64,000 nucleotides of DNA from Darksidea phi (taxonomy: Eukaryota > Ascomycota > Dothideomycetes > Pleosporales > Lentitheciaceae): positions 1-64,000 of the forward strand of contig JASJFT010000071.1 in the NCBI GenBank assembly GCA_030770425.1, in the 5' to 3' direction. The notes beneath the pieces are model-generated. The model was not told the origin of the DNA. It was given only the letters and a program-made list of their open reading frames with translations, and did no database searches. The position numbers and the translations under genes were made by a program. Positions 1 to 10,741 of the stretch are shown piece after piece (positions within the stretch are counted from its first letter, which is position 1; every line of letters starts with the position of its first letter).

Positions 1-769
1 GGCAGTGGCCTTCTCGCCAGACGGGAAGCTGGTCGCGTCCGCCTCTCACGGGACGATACGGCTGTGGGACGCGGAAACGGGGGCGCACTGTAGCACGCTC
101 GAGGGCCACTCTGACTGGGTTAGGGCAGTGGCCTTCTCGCCAGACGGGAAGCTGGTCGCATCCGCCTCGCACGATAAGACGGTGCGGCTATGGGACGCGG
201 AGACGGGGGTGCACCGCAGCACGCTCAAGGGCCACTCTAGCTACGTTAGGGCAGTGGCCTTCTCGCCAGACGGGAAGCTGGTCGCGTCCGCCTCGCTCGA
301 TAAGACGGTGCGGCTGTGGGACGCGGAGACGGGGGTGCACCGCAGCACGCTCGAGGGCCACTCTAGCTACGTTAGGGCAGTGGCCTTCTCGCCAGACGGG
401 AAGCTGGTCGCGTCCGCCTCGCTCGATAAGACGGTGCGGCTGTGGGACGCGGGAACGGGGGCGCACCGCAGCACGCTCGAGGACCACTCTGGCGAGGTCA
501 GCGCGGTGGCCTTCTCGCCAGACGGGAAGTACATTCAAACAAATCGAGGTGATATTGCTCTACCTTCCCCTACCATACCATCACCCTCAGTCCTACTTCC
601 GCAGCCCTCTTATATCCTTATAGAAGACCAGTGGATCTCTGTAGATCAGCAGCGGTTGCTCTGGCTTCCTCCTGAATATCGGCCGACTTGCTCTGTAGTT
701 AACAGAGGTATGCTCTATTTAGGGTATTCTTCAAGTCGTACGACGCTCCTCATCCTTCATATACCGTAG
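1..769 (+). CDS. NLR C-terminus: WD40 repeats (5' truncated)
   Basis: Partial gene; the reading frame is open from the window edge and the stop codon ends at 769. Residues 1-175 are WD40 blades of about 42 residues, each with the FSPDGKLVASAS and TVRLWD signatures. The 126-bp DNA units are almost identical, as in HET-D/HET-E/HET-R type NLRs where blades are homogenised by recombination. The last blade breaks off at FSPDGKYIQTNRG and is followed by a tail containing LLWLPPEYRPTC, which from memory is the usual end of such fungal NLR propellers, so the C-terminus looks natural and not truncated. The NOD/NACHT and N-terminal domains lie upstream of the window. In this family the WD40 fan acts as a ligand sensor in non-self recognition. 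That the missing part is NACHT or NB-ARC is inference. Confidence 0.82.
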   Translation, partial: AVAFSPDGKLVASASHGTIRLWDAETGAHCSTLEGHSDWVRAVAFSPDGKLVASASHDKTVRLWDAETGVHRSTLKGHSSYVRAVAFSPDGKLVASASLDKTVRLWDAETGVHRSTLEGHSSYVRAVAFSPDGKLVASASLDKTVRLWDAGTGAHRSTLEDHSGEVSAVAFSPDGKYIQTNRGDIALPSPTIPSPSVLLPQPSYILIEDQWISVDQQRLLWLPPEYRPTCSVVNRGMLYLGYSSSRTTLLILHIP

Positions 770-2946
770 GCTCTTCTTCGACTTCTTTTCTTCTTTTTAT
801 TTTCTATTATCTCTATTTTATAGAGGGGGCCTAAGAGTAGTAAGTATTTATATTACTAGGTATAGCTCTAGAATATTCTGGATATTACTACTCCTACTTT
901 CTTTAGTAATTTAAGTGGAGATAATCGTCTACTTCTACACGCGAGCGTCTAGTAAAGATTCGTTAATCATATACTTTGGTACAAGTAGGCTAAAGAGCAC
1001 AGCCGAAGGCTTAAGTTATATGGCAAGGTATAGTAGGATCAGAAATATATTCGTAGAGATACTATTAATCAATCAGATCGATAGATTGATTCGCGAACGT
1101 ACTATAAGGAGGCGCTTGTACGTATTTACGGAGCGAACAGTTCTCCGTATACGCTAAAATAGGAATTTATCTATTAATCTAATTGATTAATAATATCTCT
1201 ATATATCCGAATACGGCAGCGGAGGATCTATTTACATTTGAAGAGAGCTTTTATACTAGTATCTGGCTAATCGAATCTATAGCAAGTCGAGTTCATACAA
1301 CGATGAGTACTATCGTAGAAATAGCGTCGAAGCACGCTCTACCTAGCGTTAAATATTGCAAAAACGCACGCCGTGTATTAGAAATAGAAATTGACTTATA
1401 AGTTAATAGCTAAGATATCCGATTAAGTATAGCGTGCTACTATTATCTGATTTTATTACGTATGACAAAGCTATGCCTCATCACGCGCTAAGTAAAGCAA
1501 GAATTCCCACGCCGTACGGAGAAACACTCGGATTTCAAATTAATAAAGGCGCTTAGCCTACAAAGCGTACCAGAAAATAGATATCTCGTCAAGCCTTCCA
1601 CCTATGCTTCCGAAAGCCCCAGAAATGGCATGTTCTACGATCGAGTAGGGTGTGGTGGTGCGAAGGCGCAATTTATTACCGCCAACGGAATCTCCAAGGG
1701 CAGGGCCTAATATCTGTAATTTTCTATCACAGTTCCGCCGGTGTATATCAAAATGGCTGGTTAAAATACGAATGGTATGCACATCGCTCTAAAATCGACT
1801 TGCCAGATCTGAGGTGGGGTGTTTCCGCAAAAGGCCTTTGTGAGGGTGATCTCGGTCCGAGGATTCCTCTTCAGGTTTAGCGCAGTCCCTTGCTTATCCA
1901 TATCGGGCATCGCTTCTCGCCCCCGCTAATCGACTGGAGGCTTTTCCCCAACTCGCACTTTACCTAAGATATTCAGTGAAGTGCGCTGCCGTACTATCCA
2001 CCCTGAGCGTTGACGTCGGCACGGTTGTTGGGCATTAGCTGCACAATCCGCGCATAAATTCCTGCTAAAGTCGACTAGAGTGTCTGTATTCAGCCATACG
2101 TAACCAGAAGCCGGGCTATCCTCACACAACATCGCGCCGAGCGGGTGTAGTCAACGAAGAGCATGTGGGGAAAGAGAACGAGAGACAAATTTGTGATGCA
2201 TTTATTGTGATTGTGTGTGGTGTGAGTGTGGGGTTGCAATCCTAGCTTAAGGACCTCCTATTGCCCGGCCGGCAACACCTAACCTTCTCGAGCAAACTTG
2301 GTTTATTCCAGTCATTGGTAGAGAGCCCAATTCAAAGATATACGATGTGGTAGGTACAACCTCCAGATACTTCGCTTCTTATGGTTATGGCTTGGAAACA
2401 CTTCGCCCGGTCGCGCAGCATCCCGTGCGATCCACTCTGCTAATCGCACGTCCGCTCTTAGCTAGCTACTCTTAACAAGATTAACCAGCTGGGGATGTCT
2501 AGCATCTCATCTTCCCGTTTGGTGACGAACGGATACCCATTTAGAGTCCCCACCACATCGATCATCTCCTTCCTCAATCGGGCTGAAGAGAGGAGCCGTA
2601 TTTAGGAACGTGTCCGATGTGTTGTCGGAGCGTTATCAGTGCGATCAATATATGAAAATCCGTAGAGAGATTGCAAGTGTTCAAATACAATTGCTAGGGG
2701 AGTGATTGTGCCGTACCGGAGGAACTTGAACCGCATGAACGGTATGGAGGTTGATAGCGTGAAAATACCGCCGGCAGCGGAAGGTGGGACTGATGTTGCA
2801 CATCGGGTCCGACAGTAGGTGTTGGCTTAGCAGATAGCGGTGATGAGGCATACCCCGTACGTTGGAAGCCTTGGACTGGAGGCTCTTCCTTGCTGTTCGA
2901 ACATTAGTCATGGTTGACATTAAATCAATAAGAACTTGTCAAGATC
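770..2946. other. Gene-free, AT-rich then mixed spacer
   Basis: No gene could be supported. Positions 780-1560 are strongly AT-rich with many TA-rich words and small inverted repeats (around 1170-1200), and all ORFs are short. This composition resembles repeat-induced-point-mutation decay of a transposon, although no element can be named. Positions 1560-2946 have ordinary composition but only short ORFs without recognisable motifs. A minus-strand 68-codon ORF at 1926-2132 has a Cys pair but no other support. Confidence 0.5.
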
Positions 2947-5900
2947 TCACATTTTCAAGGGCCTACTGCGAGATCCTCGTAGGGAAGTTGAATGATGGTT
3001 TTCCTGCCTGAAAACCTCTGAATTCAACTTCCGCTCAACCAGAGCCGGGTAGTACTGCCTTTCTTGCTCATTCATAGAATAGTCGTCATGAGACGCAGAG
3101 TTGATCAAGATTCTGACAGGGTCATGCGCAGACTTGGGCATGATTGCTGTGGGAACAGTATGATTGACATGCGTAGTAATTGGGAGTGTAAGAAGCTCGA
3201 AAGACTGAGGCGGCTCCCCGTCGGCAAGGCTGGATACCCGAATCGAAGGCCTATCACCGCGATGAACCTCGAGAAGTTGTGTTCTATTGCTTTCATCCGA
3301 GCGAACAACGCATGTGTTGCTAGTGATTGCTTGGCCTGGTCTAATACCAAAAGAGGACACTGCGCCAGAGGTTCGATAACTGACGTGGGTAGCTGGAGGA
3401 GGAGACAGCGGCAAGTTCGACCGTGGGGTGCCGTCTTCAGATGTTCGGCCGAGATCCAGAAGCTCATCAGGGATCTGTATGACATCCGCTGGCTCGTTAT
3501 AGTCAAAGGATAGGACAATAAATTTGCCGCAACTTGAGAATCTAATATCTTGCGGAAACATACGGCTCAGCATCCGTTTGACCATTATCAAGGAGGACTC
3601 TACTATAGGAACGTTAGTTTCTATAATCAGTGCAAAACTAAACTTTCGATAACACCGCCGAGTAGTAGGAACTACTTAAGGATCTTGGGGCCTCATAATT
3701 TGTTCTCTTTATCCAACTCACCTTGTTGAAAAGGCCATAGAAATATTGTACCTCTCTGACATAGCGCTACAAGGTCAAGACTAGTATGAAATCTAGCTTG
3801 CTGTAAAGATGCAACGGATGCTGTTACAAGGAAGTTGGACGAGGGGTGGGAGACGCGGCCAACAATATTCACACGTAAGGTGGGCCTCGTGGTGATTGCG
3901 AAAACAGCGTGATGATCTTCCAAATCAGGATTGTCTGTAAATAACAGATATCGCTCGGTAGGACTGAAGATTATTGAATACCTGTACAACGCCGGGTTTT
4001 CGCGCCTTTGTAGGTTCAGCTTCTCCTCCGGATTATAAGCTGTCAAGTCCGAATTCCATTGGTCTGCGTGCGCTCCGGTGAAGTCAATAGGTAGAAGAAC
4101 AGAATTCCAGGTGATAGAGCCATTTGCATGACTGAACGAATAAACGGCTCGAAGTACGGTGACTAGGTAACCGCTAGAAGCGATAGCCATAGGAAACGCG
4201 GTTCGCCAATCGCCAGCGTCTGTTTGACGAAGTAATTGCCTCATGGCCAACCAGACTTCTGATTCGTCCAGAGGTATCGTTATTTGTCCCGCAGACGATT
4301 TCGAATCTACACCCCAGAGCTCGTACTGCAATGACCAACCGCGGCAGGTATCTTTCACTACCGGAACGTGGTGATATGACTGTAAGGTTGACCATATCTC
4401 CTCAAAGACTTTTGTTGGCCAGATGCTCAGTCGAAAATTCATCTTTCCATCTGTAGACGCCGCAGAAATCTCTGCCAGAGGTCGGGAGCTTCGATTTGAA
4501 TTCTCAGAAACGCTTGATGCGAGACGTGTGACATTGGTGATAGAGCCTCTGACGATAAAGCTACTCTTTAGGAATGCATTGGCTTCATTCCAAATAAGGC
4601 CAGGGTTGGCTTTGAGCTTCACGCCCCATTCCTCACTCAACCAAGCCATATCGTGTAAAAATTCGGTCGCTTGGTGTGACAAGTGAGGTACCGCTCCGAA
4701 TTGGGCAAATGATAGGCCTGAGTAATGAATCCACTCGACCCACACTCTTAGATCGCGATAAGGGACCTTTGTAGAAATCGAGTTCGATTTGTAATAAGTT
4801 TGAACCCACCGTGTAACAAGAAACGGGTGGTTTAGAAAATCGGTCAAAAGGGAGACGAGATTTCGGATGGTGGAATGGATGTCCGGCGACTGTAGGAGTT
4901 CTTCTGGCTTCCGACCTTCAGCGCTATCTCGAAAATGGGTCATCCAGTACAGAGCACAGTATTCAAACAATTCGCTATAGTAAGATGCTGAGGTGGGCTC
5001 GACGGTAAGCAGCAACCCTAGCGTCTCGCACGCCATTACTGCATGAGCTAGCGGCGGTTCCATGACTAGGGTGTGTGTTGTAGGATCTGAATCATAAGTG
5101 ATCTGAGAGAAATACTCTCTGACTGACAAGTGGATGAACCTGACTCTGAGGCCGAAATGCCTAGGCAAGGAAGGTGGCGACTGTTCTTTGGACTGAGAAG
5201 TCGTGTCTTCAAACTCAACCAAGGCCCCACAAACTACGCGTATAACGCTGTGGAAGTCTCGTGCAACCTTTGTAGCGTTGATGACATCTGCCGGTCGGAC
5301 CATATGAATAATTTCGTAGAGAAGTCCAAGAGTCACCGGTGCTTTCGCAAAAGTCAACCAGTAAAACACCTTTTTCGCCGCATCTTTCTCGAGCATAGTA
5401 GATTCAGAGACAAGAGACAGGATGCGACCGTACATTGCTTCCAGCCCCTCTGGATGAATGACTTCGCTTATCATGCTGAGCCGTCTCATGGGTGTGAGAA
5501 CAGGGCATCGCAGGAGTTTGATCATCAGCTTCGCCCATAGAAACATGCCATCAGCGCCAGAGACTAGCTGTCCCACCAGATTTTCTGAATCCACTTCGGG
5601 AAGATACTCGTCTTCGATGAGTCCCAAGACTTGGTTCGAAATGTACGTAGTGATGTCGTCTTTGACGTCCGATCGGTTGATCTGCAGTCTCTGTGCGTCT
5701 GTCGTCATCCGAAGGAGCCCTAGAACGTTAGGCCGACTGAAGAGTAGGGTCTTGACAGATGGTACAGCCGATATCTTCGAAACCATGTTTAAGAGGTCTT
5801 CTCTGTCCAAGCATTCGTCAACCCCGTCCAGCACAATATAAAGTTTCCCAAGGACTTTACTGCATAGTTGAAGAACTCCCACAAGGTTCTTCCTAGATGC

Positions 5901-7421
5901 CTTCCGCTGACCGGAGCCATGGAGCATGCTAAAAGCAAATTTGTCGATTATGGCCTGATCACGGTGATTCTTTTGCAGCAGCTGCGCAAGGATTGCGCTC
6001 CAAGCAGCTGCAGGCCTTGTACTGGAGGTGTTTGTGGCTTCAGCACGGAAAAAGAAATAACACACTGTGATATCATGTGTTGGTGTTGTTGGCTCTTGCA
6101 GGTCTTGAATGACTGACGCAGCGAGTACCGTTTTTCCAGTACCAGGATTGCCTACCGGACAGGCAAAGTCAGCGATTCGCACAGATGACCTAGGATGCAA
6201 AGTAGAACCCATCTTACCATGTATCCAAAAGACGTTCTGACCGAATTCTTTTTTCGATTCAGTGGTTGATGCTGTGGCCGTCATGTCCCGCCACTTTTGA
6301 AATGCTTGGATATCATGGATCCAGGAGCAAGTTCCATCCTCCCTAGCCTCTAGTGATGAGTCAAAGGTGTCTTCAAAGCCCGTTGGAGGGTTCAACCACT
6401 TGCGAATCTCTTCGACTTTTTGAACTGCCAAACACGGCATCAGTAACCATCAATGAGAGGACGGAGCAAAGTCTCAGAGTACCTTTCAATTCCTCGGTCA
6501 TAACTGTCTTGATTTGGTGGGTTCTTTGGCACAATTCGGTCATTTTCTCCCTATCTTTGCGAGCCCATTGCCGTTCTTCAGCGGCAAGACGAGCTTCATG
6601 TTCAGCGGCCGCCTTTGCATCATTTTGAGATTTAGCTTGCAGTATGAGGACTTCTTCGTTGAGTAGACTTCGATAGCGCCTGAAGGACTCAAGTACATCT
6701 TTGAATCGAGCATCTGCTGGCGTCCATATCAGATCCCAAGTAACAGCGGCTCTACGTCTTGTGCCTATGATGGTCAAATTTGACTTAGCGGCCAGATGAT
6801 CGAATACTCACTCCCATCTGGTTTTGTGAATACTTCAACCGCAAGTTGAAAAAATGTGAACATATTCAGGTATATACCCTCAAGGTGACGAATGATCCTT
6901 TCAGACGCAGGGCCAGTACGCAGAAATTCGATGCTATCGTACAGCGGCAGAACGTCTGAGAAAGCATCTAATATCGACAGGACCTTTTCGAAAAAGCCTG
7001 AGAAGTTTTCGCAGATCTATAAAAGCCAACGGTTAATAGCAAGTACGGTCAATCAAAATTCCTGGAGGCTCACTTGTAGAATCAGTCGTATCGAGCCCCA
7101 AAATATTGCTGCATATTCTGGGTGAGAGGACACCACGATGTTTACGGCCTCAAAAAAGGGCTTCATTTGCGTGTTGAGCCGGTTGATACAGGCAATCACT
7201 GAACGACCTTTGCCCTCCCATTGCGCTTTAGTGAGCCCGCGCAGCTTCCGCATACCATCTAGGAGATCCTTGGAAGAAGCGCATGGTGAGTATCGCAGGC
7301 GCTCACTCTCTGGAAGGGATTCTAGAAAACGCTTAAATGCGTTATCGAAAGCTTGGTTGGTAGTTGCACTACGCCTTCATCAGCCTCGCCGAACGATGGC
7401 CCTTTCCTAGACCCACCTCAT
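2947..7421 (-). CDS. NLR-type STAND NTPase, DUF7708-like + NACHT
   Basis: Seven exons: 7417-7421, 7074-7368, 6812-7016, 6483-6764, 6218-6424, 3722-6151 and 2947-3602. They sum to 4080 nt, or 1359 aa. The first exon is only ATGAG; the protein starts MSATTNQAFDNAFKRF. Residues ~50-240 contain SSHPEYAAIFWGSIRLILQ, the hallmark of the fungal DUF7708 N-terminal domain. A coiled, charged linker follows (EARLAAEERQWARKDREK). The NACHT domain has Walker A GNPGTGKT (~332-339), Walker B LYIVLDGVDEC (~435-445) and the sensor-like LLFSRP. The C-terminal half has no clear ankyrin or WD40 repeats; its end (~1050-1359) has beta-rich WD-like patches. These proteins are intracellular receptors controlling non-self recognition and cell death. 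Introns are 47-119 bp with GT-AG ends. The gene is divergent from the kinase at 7704. Confidence 0.85.
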
Positions 7422-7703
7422 AGCGCGTCACAGACACGTACTAGACGTCTGACAGAACAAAGACGAGACGAAATTCAGGATAGAGCCGACTTTCAACGTA
7501 AAAATGAAGGTCCTGGAGATATTGTTGGTTTTGGAAGGTCTCTGACAAGGCAGAGCGTTCGCCGCGTGGCTGTGCACGATGCGCCAAGCGAATCTTACGA
7601 GGGAACGCCTTCTAAGGCTTGGCTCGGCACGTTACTCCAACCTCGATCTCCACCATGGCTGCCTCGGGGAACTAAATCAGGCCCGGCCAAAGGCATTGGA
7701 TGA

Positions 7704-8849
7704 ATGTATGGGGATGATGTTGGCCCGCAGCGGTTCTGCCCTGATGTGTCCTTGGTTTTACGAAGAGAGAATGAGAATATGCTCAGCTGCACGGCTTATT
7801 CCACAGACAACGTTGTTTGCTGGCCGAGGCGCACTAACCCCACTTTGGATATCGATTATTCTAACGAATTTCTTTCTTCCCCGCTTTCGCGGCCAACGAG
7901 CGCTGCTATCTACAAGATGCCGAACAATACTTGGTTCACGCCCTACAGATTCTCTGCATGGAAATGCCTTAGCTCCGGTCCGTCCCAAGGGATCGTATAT
8001 CAACTCTCGGAGGAGACAGTCGTCAAGGTACCCTTTCAATATCCGGTCAGTAGGGCACTATCCCCAGATGAAGCAAACGAGCAAATCTACATGTCCCTAC
8101 GGAGTATGGCTTTGTTTAAAAAGGAGAGCGCATTTTACGACGTCCTCGCCGAAAACCCTCACCCTCACCTCGCACAACGGTTGAAATGCAACCAAGTCTC
8201 CGGTATCGTTCTGCAACGCTTTCAATCGCTAAATCAAGCGTGGAGCCTCCATACGAGGGAAACGCACCTCGTCTGGGTCCAGCAGCTACTTGGTGCTCTG
8301 GAGTGGCTTGAAAATCTCGGATATACACATGGGGATTTGAAAATTCACAATATGGGTATCGATGAAAACAACCGACTCCGGCTTTTCGACTTCGGCTCTA
8401 TTAGGCACCGTGATGATGAAGGCTTTTACGAGCAGGTTCTTGAGGACCATTTCACTCTGGCAACATGCATCCATTTCTTGGCAGCCGGTGTTGATCCTGT
8501 CGCAAAGGCCAACAGCCTTGCGGAGGTACGACGAACTTTCAGCATCCTCAAAAGCGGCCAAGGCGTTGTTGAAGAAGCGGCGAGGGACTTTGAGGAAGTG
8601 ATCCAGGCCGGGTGGATGAGGGTCCACCGACCAGCTGCTAGTTTCTCGCAGTTACGAAAGGCTATATCAAGCATTGCTGGGCAAATTGGCGTCAACGGGT
8701 TGTATCAGAAGGAGGAGTCTTCCGCTGGTCTACGGTTTGCTTGTGATAACTTGGTAGTGGAGGAAGATACGAGGTGGATGGATGAGGAGGATTATCGTGC
8801 GGCTTGTAAGGCGGAGGGTTATGAGACGCCTGATGATATCTGGAACTGA
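7704..8849 (+). CDS. Fungal protein-kinase-like protein
   Basis: Single-exon ORF of 381 codons. The kinase fold is visible: a glycine-loop-like SSGPSQGIVYQL, the ATP-lysine motif VVKVPF, the catalytic loop YTHGDLKIHNMGI (His-Gly-Asp near residue 209, with Lys and Asn present) and the metal motif LFDFGS (near 229). All key catalytic residues are therefore present, unlike a pseudokinase. The HGD instead of HRD form places it with the atypical APH/choline-kinase-like and fungal-expanded kinases. The first ~70 residues are not kinase-like. An in-frame Met at 7917 (MPNNTWFTPYRF) immediately precedes the conserved part and may be the true start. Its 5' end lies 282 bp from the NLR start, divergently. 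The substrate is unknown. Confidence 0.75.
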   Translation: MYGDDVGPQRFCPDVSLVLRRENENMLSCTAYSTDNVVCWPRRTNPTLDIDYSNEFLSSPLSRPTSAAIYKMPNNTWFTPYRFSAWKCLSSGPSQGIVYQLSEETVVKVPFQYPVSRALSPDEANEQIYMSLRSMALFKKESAFYDVLAENPHPHLAQRLKCNQVSGIVLQRFQSLNQAWSLHTRETHLVWVQQLLGALEWLENLGYTHGDLKIHNMGIDENNRLRLFDFGSIRHRDDEGFYEQVLEDHFTLATCIHFLAAGVDPVAKANSLAEVRRTFSILKSGQGVVEEAARDFEEVIQAGWMRVHRPAASFSQLRKAISSIAGQIGVNGLYQKEESSAGLRFACDNLVVEEDTRWMDEEDYRAACKAEGYETPDDIWN

Positions 8850-8993
8850 TACAGACGAGCTTGACTCTGGAAATCTGCTAGCTCCGTGTTCCTCTGTAAA
8901 TACCGTACCCAACCCTCGAGTTGTGACCGGCCCGCCAACTCGCTCCCTTTAGCACACGAAACGAGGCGCCAGTACTTTGGCCCCAAGATTCGA

Positions 8994-9185
8994 CTAGGTG
9001 CGCCCTGCAGCCTTACAGTCGTCACAAAAGTCATTGACGACATTATCGGTGATAGAATGGTTGTATTGAGGGTTGGCACAATGGGGACCGTTCGGTTTGA
9101 GTGTACATTCGTAAACTTTCTCTACCCCCTCCGCCTTGTGATTGCATTTTCGGTATTTCGTGCCTGGAGCCGCTTTAAAACACAT
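8994..9185 (-). CDS. Small cysteine-rich protein, 63 aa
   Basis: Short ORF beginning MCFKAAPGTKYRKCNHK and ending FCDDCKAAGRT. It has six cysteines in 63 residues, with NPQY and a C-x2-C pair near the end. Small fungal proteins starting MCxK with CxHK and a terminal FCxxC pattern are common and probably bind zinc; that resemblance is from memory. There is no signal peptide, so it is unlikely to be a secreted effector. The frame stays open upstream to 9332, so the start is a choice made on the MCFK motif. It lies just downstream of, and antisense to, the end of the kinase gene. Confidence 0.45.
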   Translation of the reverse strand: MCFKAAPGTKYRKCNHKAEGVEKVYECTLKPNGPHCANPQYNHSITDNVVNDFCDDCKAAGRT

Positions 9186-9575
9186 TTCTCCCAAAAGTCT
9201 ATTAGCCACTTTGCACAACAACGGAGGTTTCCGCTTACTCGTATTTCTTGCTGAGAGGCGGCGGTATTGAGGAATACCAAGAGGGGAAACGTCCAGAAAA
9301 TGGAAATGCTGTGTTGTCGGATAAAGACGCAAAATATGTCGAGAAAACGAGACACGTATTTATAATAAAATAGAGACAGTGGCTAGATCTAGGATGCGAT
9401 GAGCTCAAGTGTATGAACGGACGGGGAAGAGCGTCCCCATAGATTCTAGTGCGGGGTCATCCACCGCTTTGCACCGTTTCCCAGAGATTTAGGCCTACGA
9501 ATAAAAGCACGCCACGACGCGGAGACACGATGGGCATGCGGAGACAGAGGAGTGGCCCCACCGAGCAAGTACTTG
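9186..9575. other. Intergenic, nothing recognised
   Basis: About 390 bp between the small Cys-rich ORF and the MITE. Short ORFs only and no recognisable motif. Confidence 0.4.
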
Positions 9576-9870
9576 TACAAGGGGGTATCATGAACGGGCC
9601 GCTAGCGCGTTCGGTGGGGCGAGGCCTATGCGTGGAAGGTGCAGAATCAAATACCTTGTTCTATAAGCGTTTCGCTAGCAACTAGAGGTACTAAGTTCTA
9701 CGCTATTCCTCCACACTACCAAGATTACCGAATCACCGCCTTAGATATGGACCCTCAGAGAGAATAGCCTACAATATATTACTATATAAAATACAGTAAA
9801 AAGGGTATAGTACTTACATCTGTGCGCGCCACCGAACCGCGCTAGCAGCCCGTTCATGATACCCCTGCAG
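9576..9870. mobile_element. MITE with TA-flanked TIRs (family copy 1)
   Basis: The left end reads TACAAGGGGGTATCATGAAC followed by GGGCCGCTAGCGCG. The right end (about 9831-9870) is its inverted complement, ending in a decayed CCCCTGCAG. The interior is AT-rich, non-coding and homologous in inverted orientation to the copy at 57529-57739, sharing the blocks around ATATAGTAATATATTGTAGG and CTCTGAGGGTCCATATC. The 57.5-kb copy lacks roughly 85 bp of the interior. A TA target and terminal inverted repeats of ~35-40 bp suit a non-autonomous Tc1/mariner-type element. No transposase is present. Confidence 0.75.
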
Positions 9871-9892
9871 CTTAAGCGGTCGAGAACTAGTC

Positions 9893-10305
9893 GGTGCGGG
9901 CATTACAGGAATCGTCGCCCGCCTCGACGCCGTCATTAAGTTGTCGAGCCATCCAAGCGTCGCTTTCTTGAAAGAGAGAAGCAAATTTATCAGCGCCTCG
10001 ACCGTAAATATAGCGGAGTCCTTCGGTATTACGACTGCCTCGAGAATGGTCTTATCCTCCAATACTGCTGTAACGGATCTATCCGACAGTTTCCGCCCCC
10101 CAAAGCAATACAGCTCCGCTTTCGTTACAGCTCCGATGGGTCGAACAGATTACCGCTACGGTCGCCTTCGTTCATTCCAAGAATATAATGCACGGAGATA
10201 TCTCGTGCAATAACGTCTTCCTTGACGAAGACCTTGATGCAAAGCTCGGCGACTTTGCTGGGTCTACTATTGACAACTGTGGCTGCCGCATTGCTAGTTG
10301 CTTCC
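9893..10305 (+). pseudogene. Frameshifted fungal kinase remnant
   Basis: Kinase segments are readable only by changing frame at least twice. Frame a (from 9893) gives GAGITGIVARLDAVIKLSSH. Frame b gives IYQRLDRKYSGVLRYYDCL, ending in NGLILQYCCNGSIRQF. Frame c (from about 10143) gives VEQITATVAFVHSKNIMHGD, then SCNNVFLDED and KLGDFAGSTID. These match a kinase N-lobe, hinge, catalytic loop (HGDIS-NN) and a DFA version of the DFG motif, typical of an expanded fungal kinase family. The copy begins only ~20 bp after the MITE and lacks a start, so it is dead. Confidence 0.7.
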
Positions 10306-10632
10306 TCATACTGGGCAAACCGGCGTAGGTGACCATACTACTTAGGGAGCTGGTGTTGTCAGTAACCGGAAGGAATGGTGGACGACGGCTTTATACCTCT
10401 GGTGGACATTGGGTCATTCCCAGGTTGCTTCGACGATCCAAATCGAATCGATTCCCCATGCAAACCCTTAGCTGGCGTGGGATTGGGACAGCGATGCCCA
10501 TTGGCTTTTGGTTTGTTGCATTCGTCCACTAGATATCCTCAACTATATGGTGAGAGCGGGCCCTGCATTCCTCGTAGCTGAAAGATTGATTCAGGTAGTA
10601 GCACATCGTGAATAGGTGGCTGCGTGGGGTTC

Positions 10633-10690
<58 letters not shown>

Positions 10691-10741
10691 GTTGGTTGCC
10701 GTAGCGAGCATCAAACGCGCATTTTGCCCTTAATAGATTTG
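10306..10741. other. Intergenic with dinucleotide repeat
   Basis: No gene supported. Contains a (GT)n then (GA)n microsatellite at about 10632-10687. Confidence 0.5.
10632..10687. repeat. (GT)n(GA)n microsatellite
   Basis: A run of alternating GT (about 14 bp) passes directly into about 42 bp of GA. It encodes only LS/HT repeats in spurious minus-strand ORFs. Confidence 0.95.

Noticed and set aside
7353..8184. Plus-strand ORFs 7353-7703 and 7579-8184 before the kinase
   Set aside because: They overlap the NLR 5' end or the kinase in another frame and show no domain; kinase homology is entirely in the 7704 frame.
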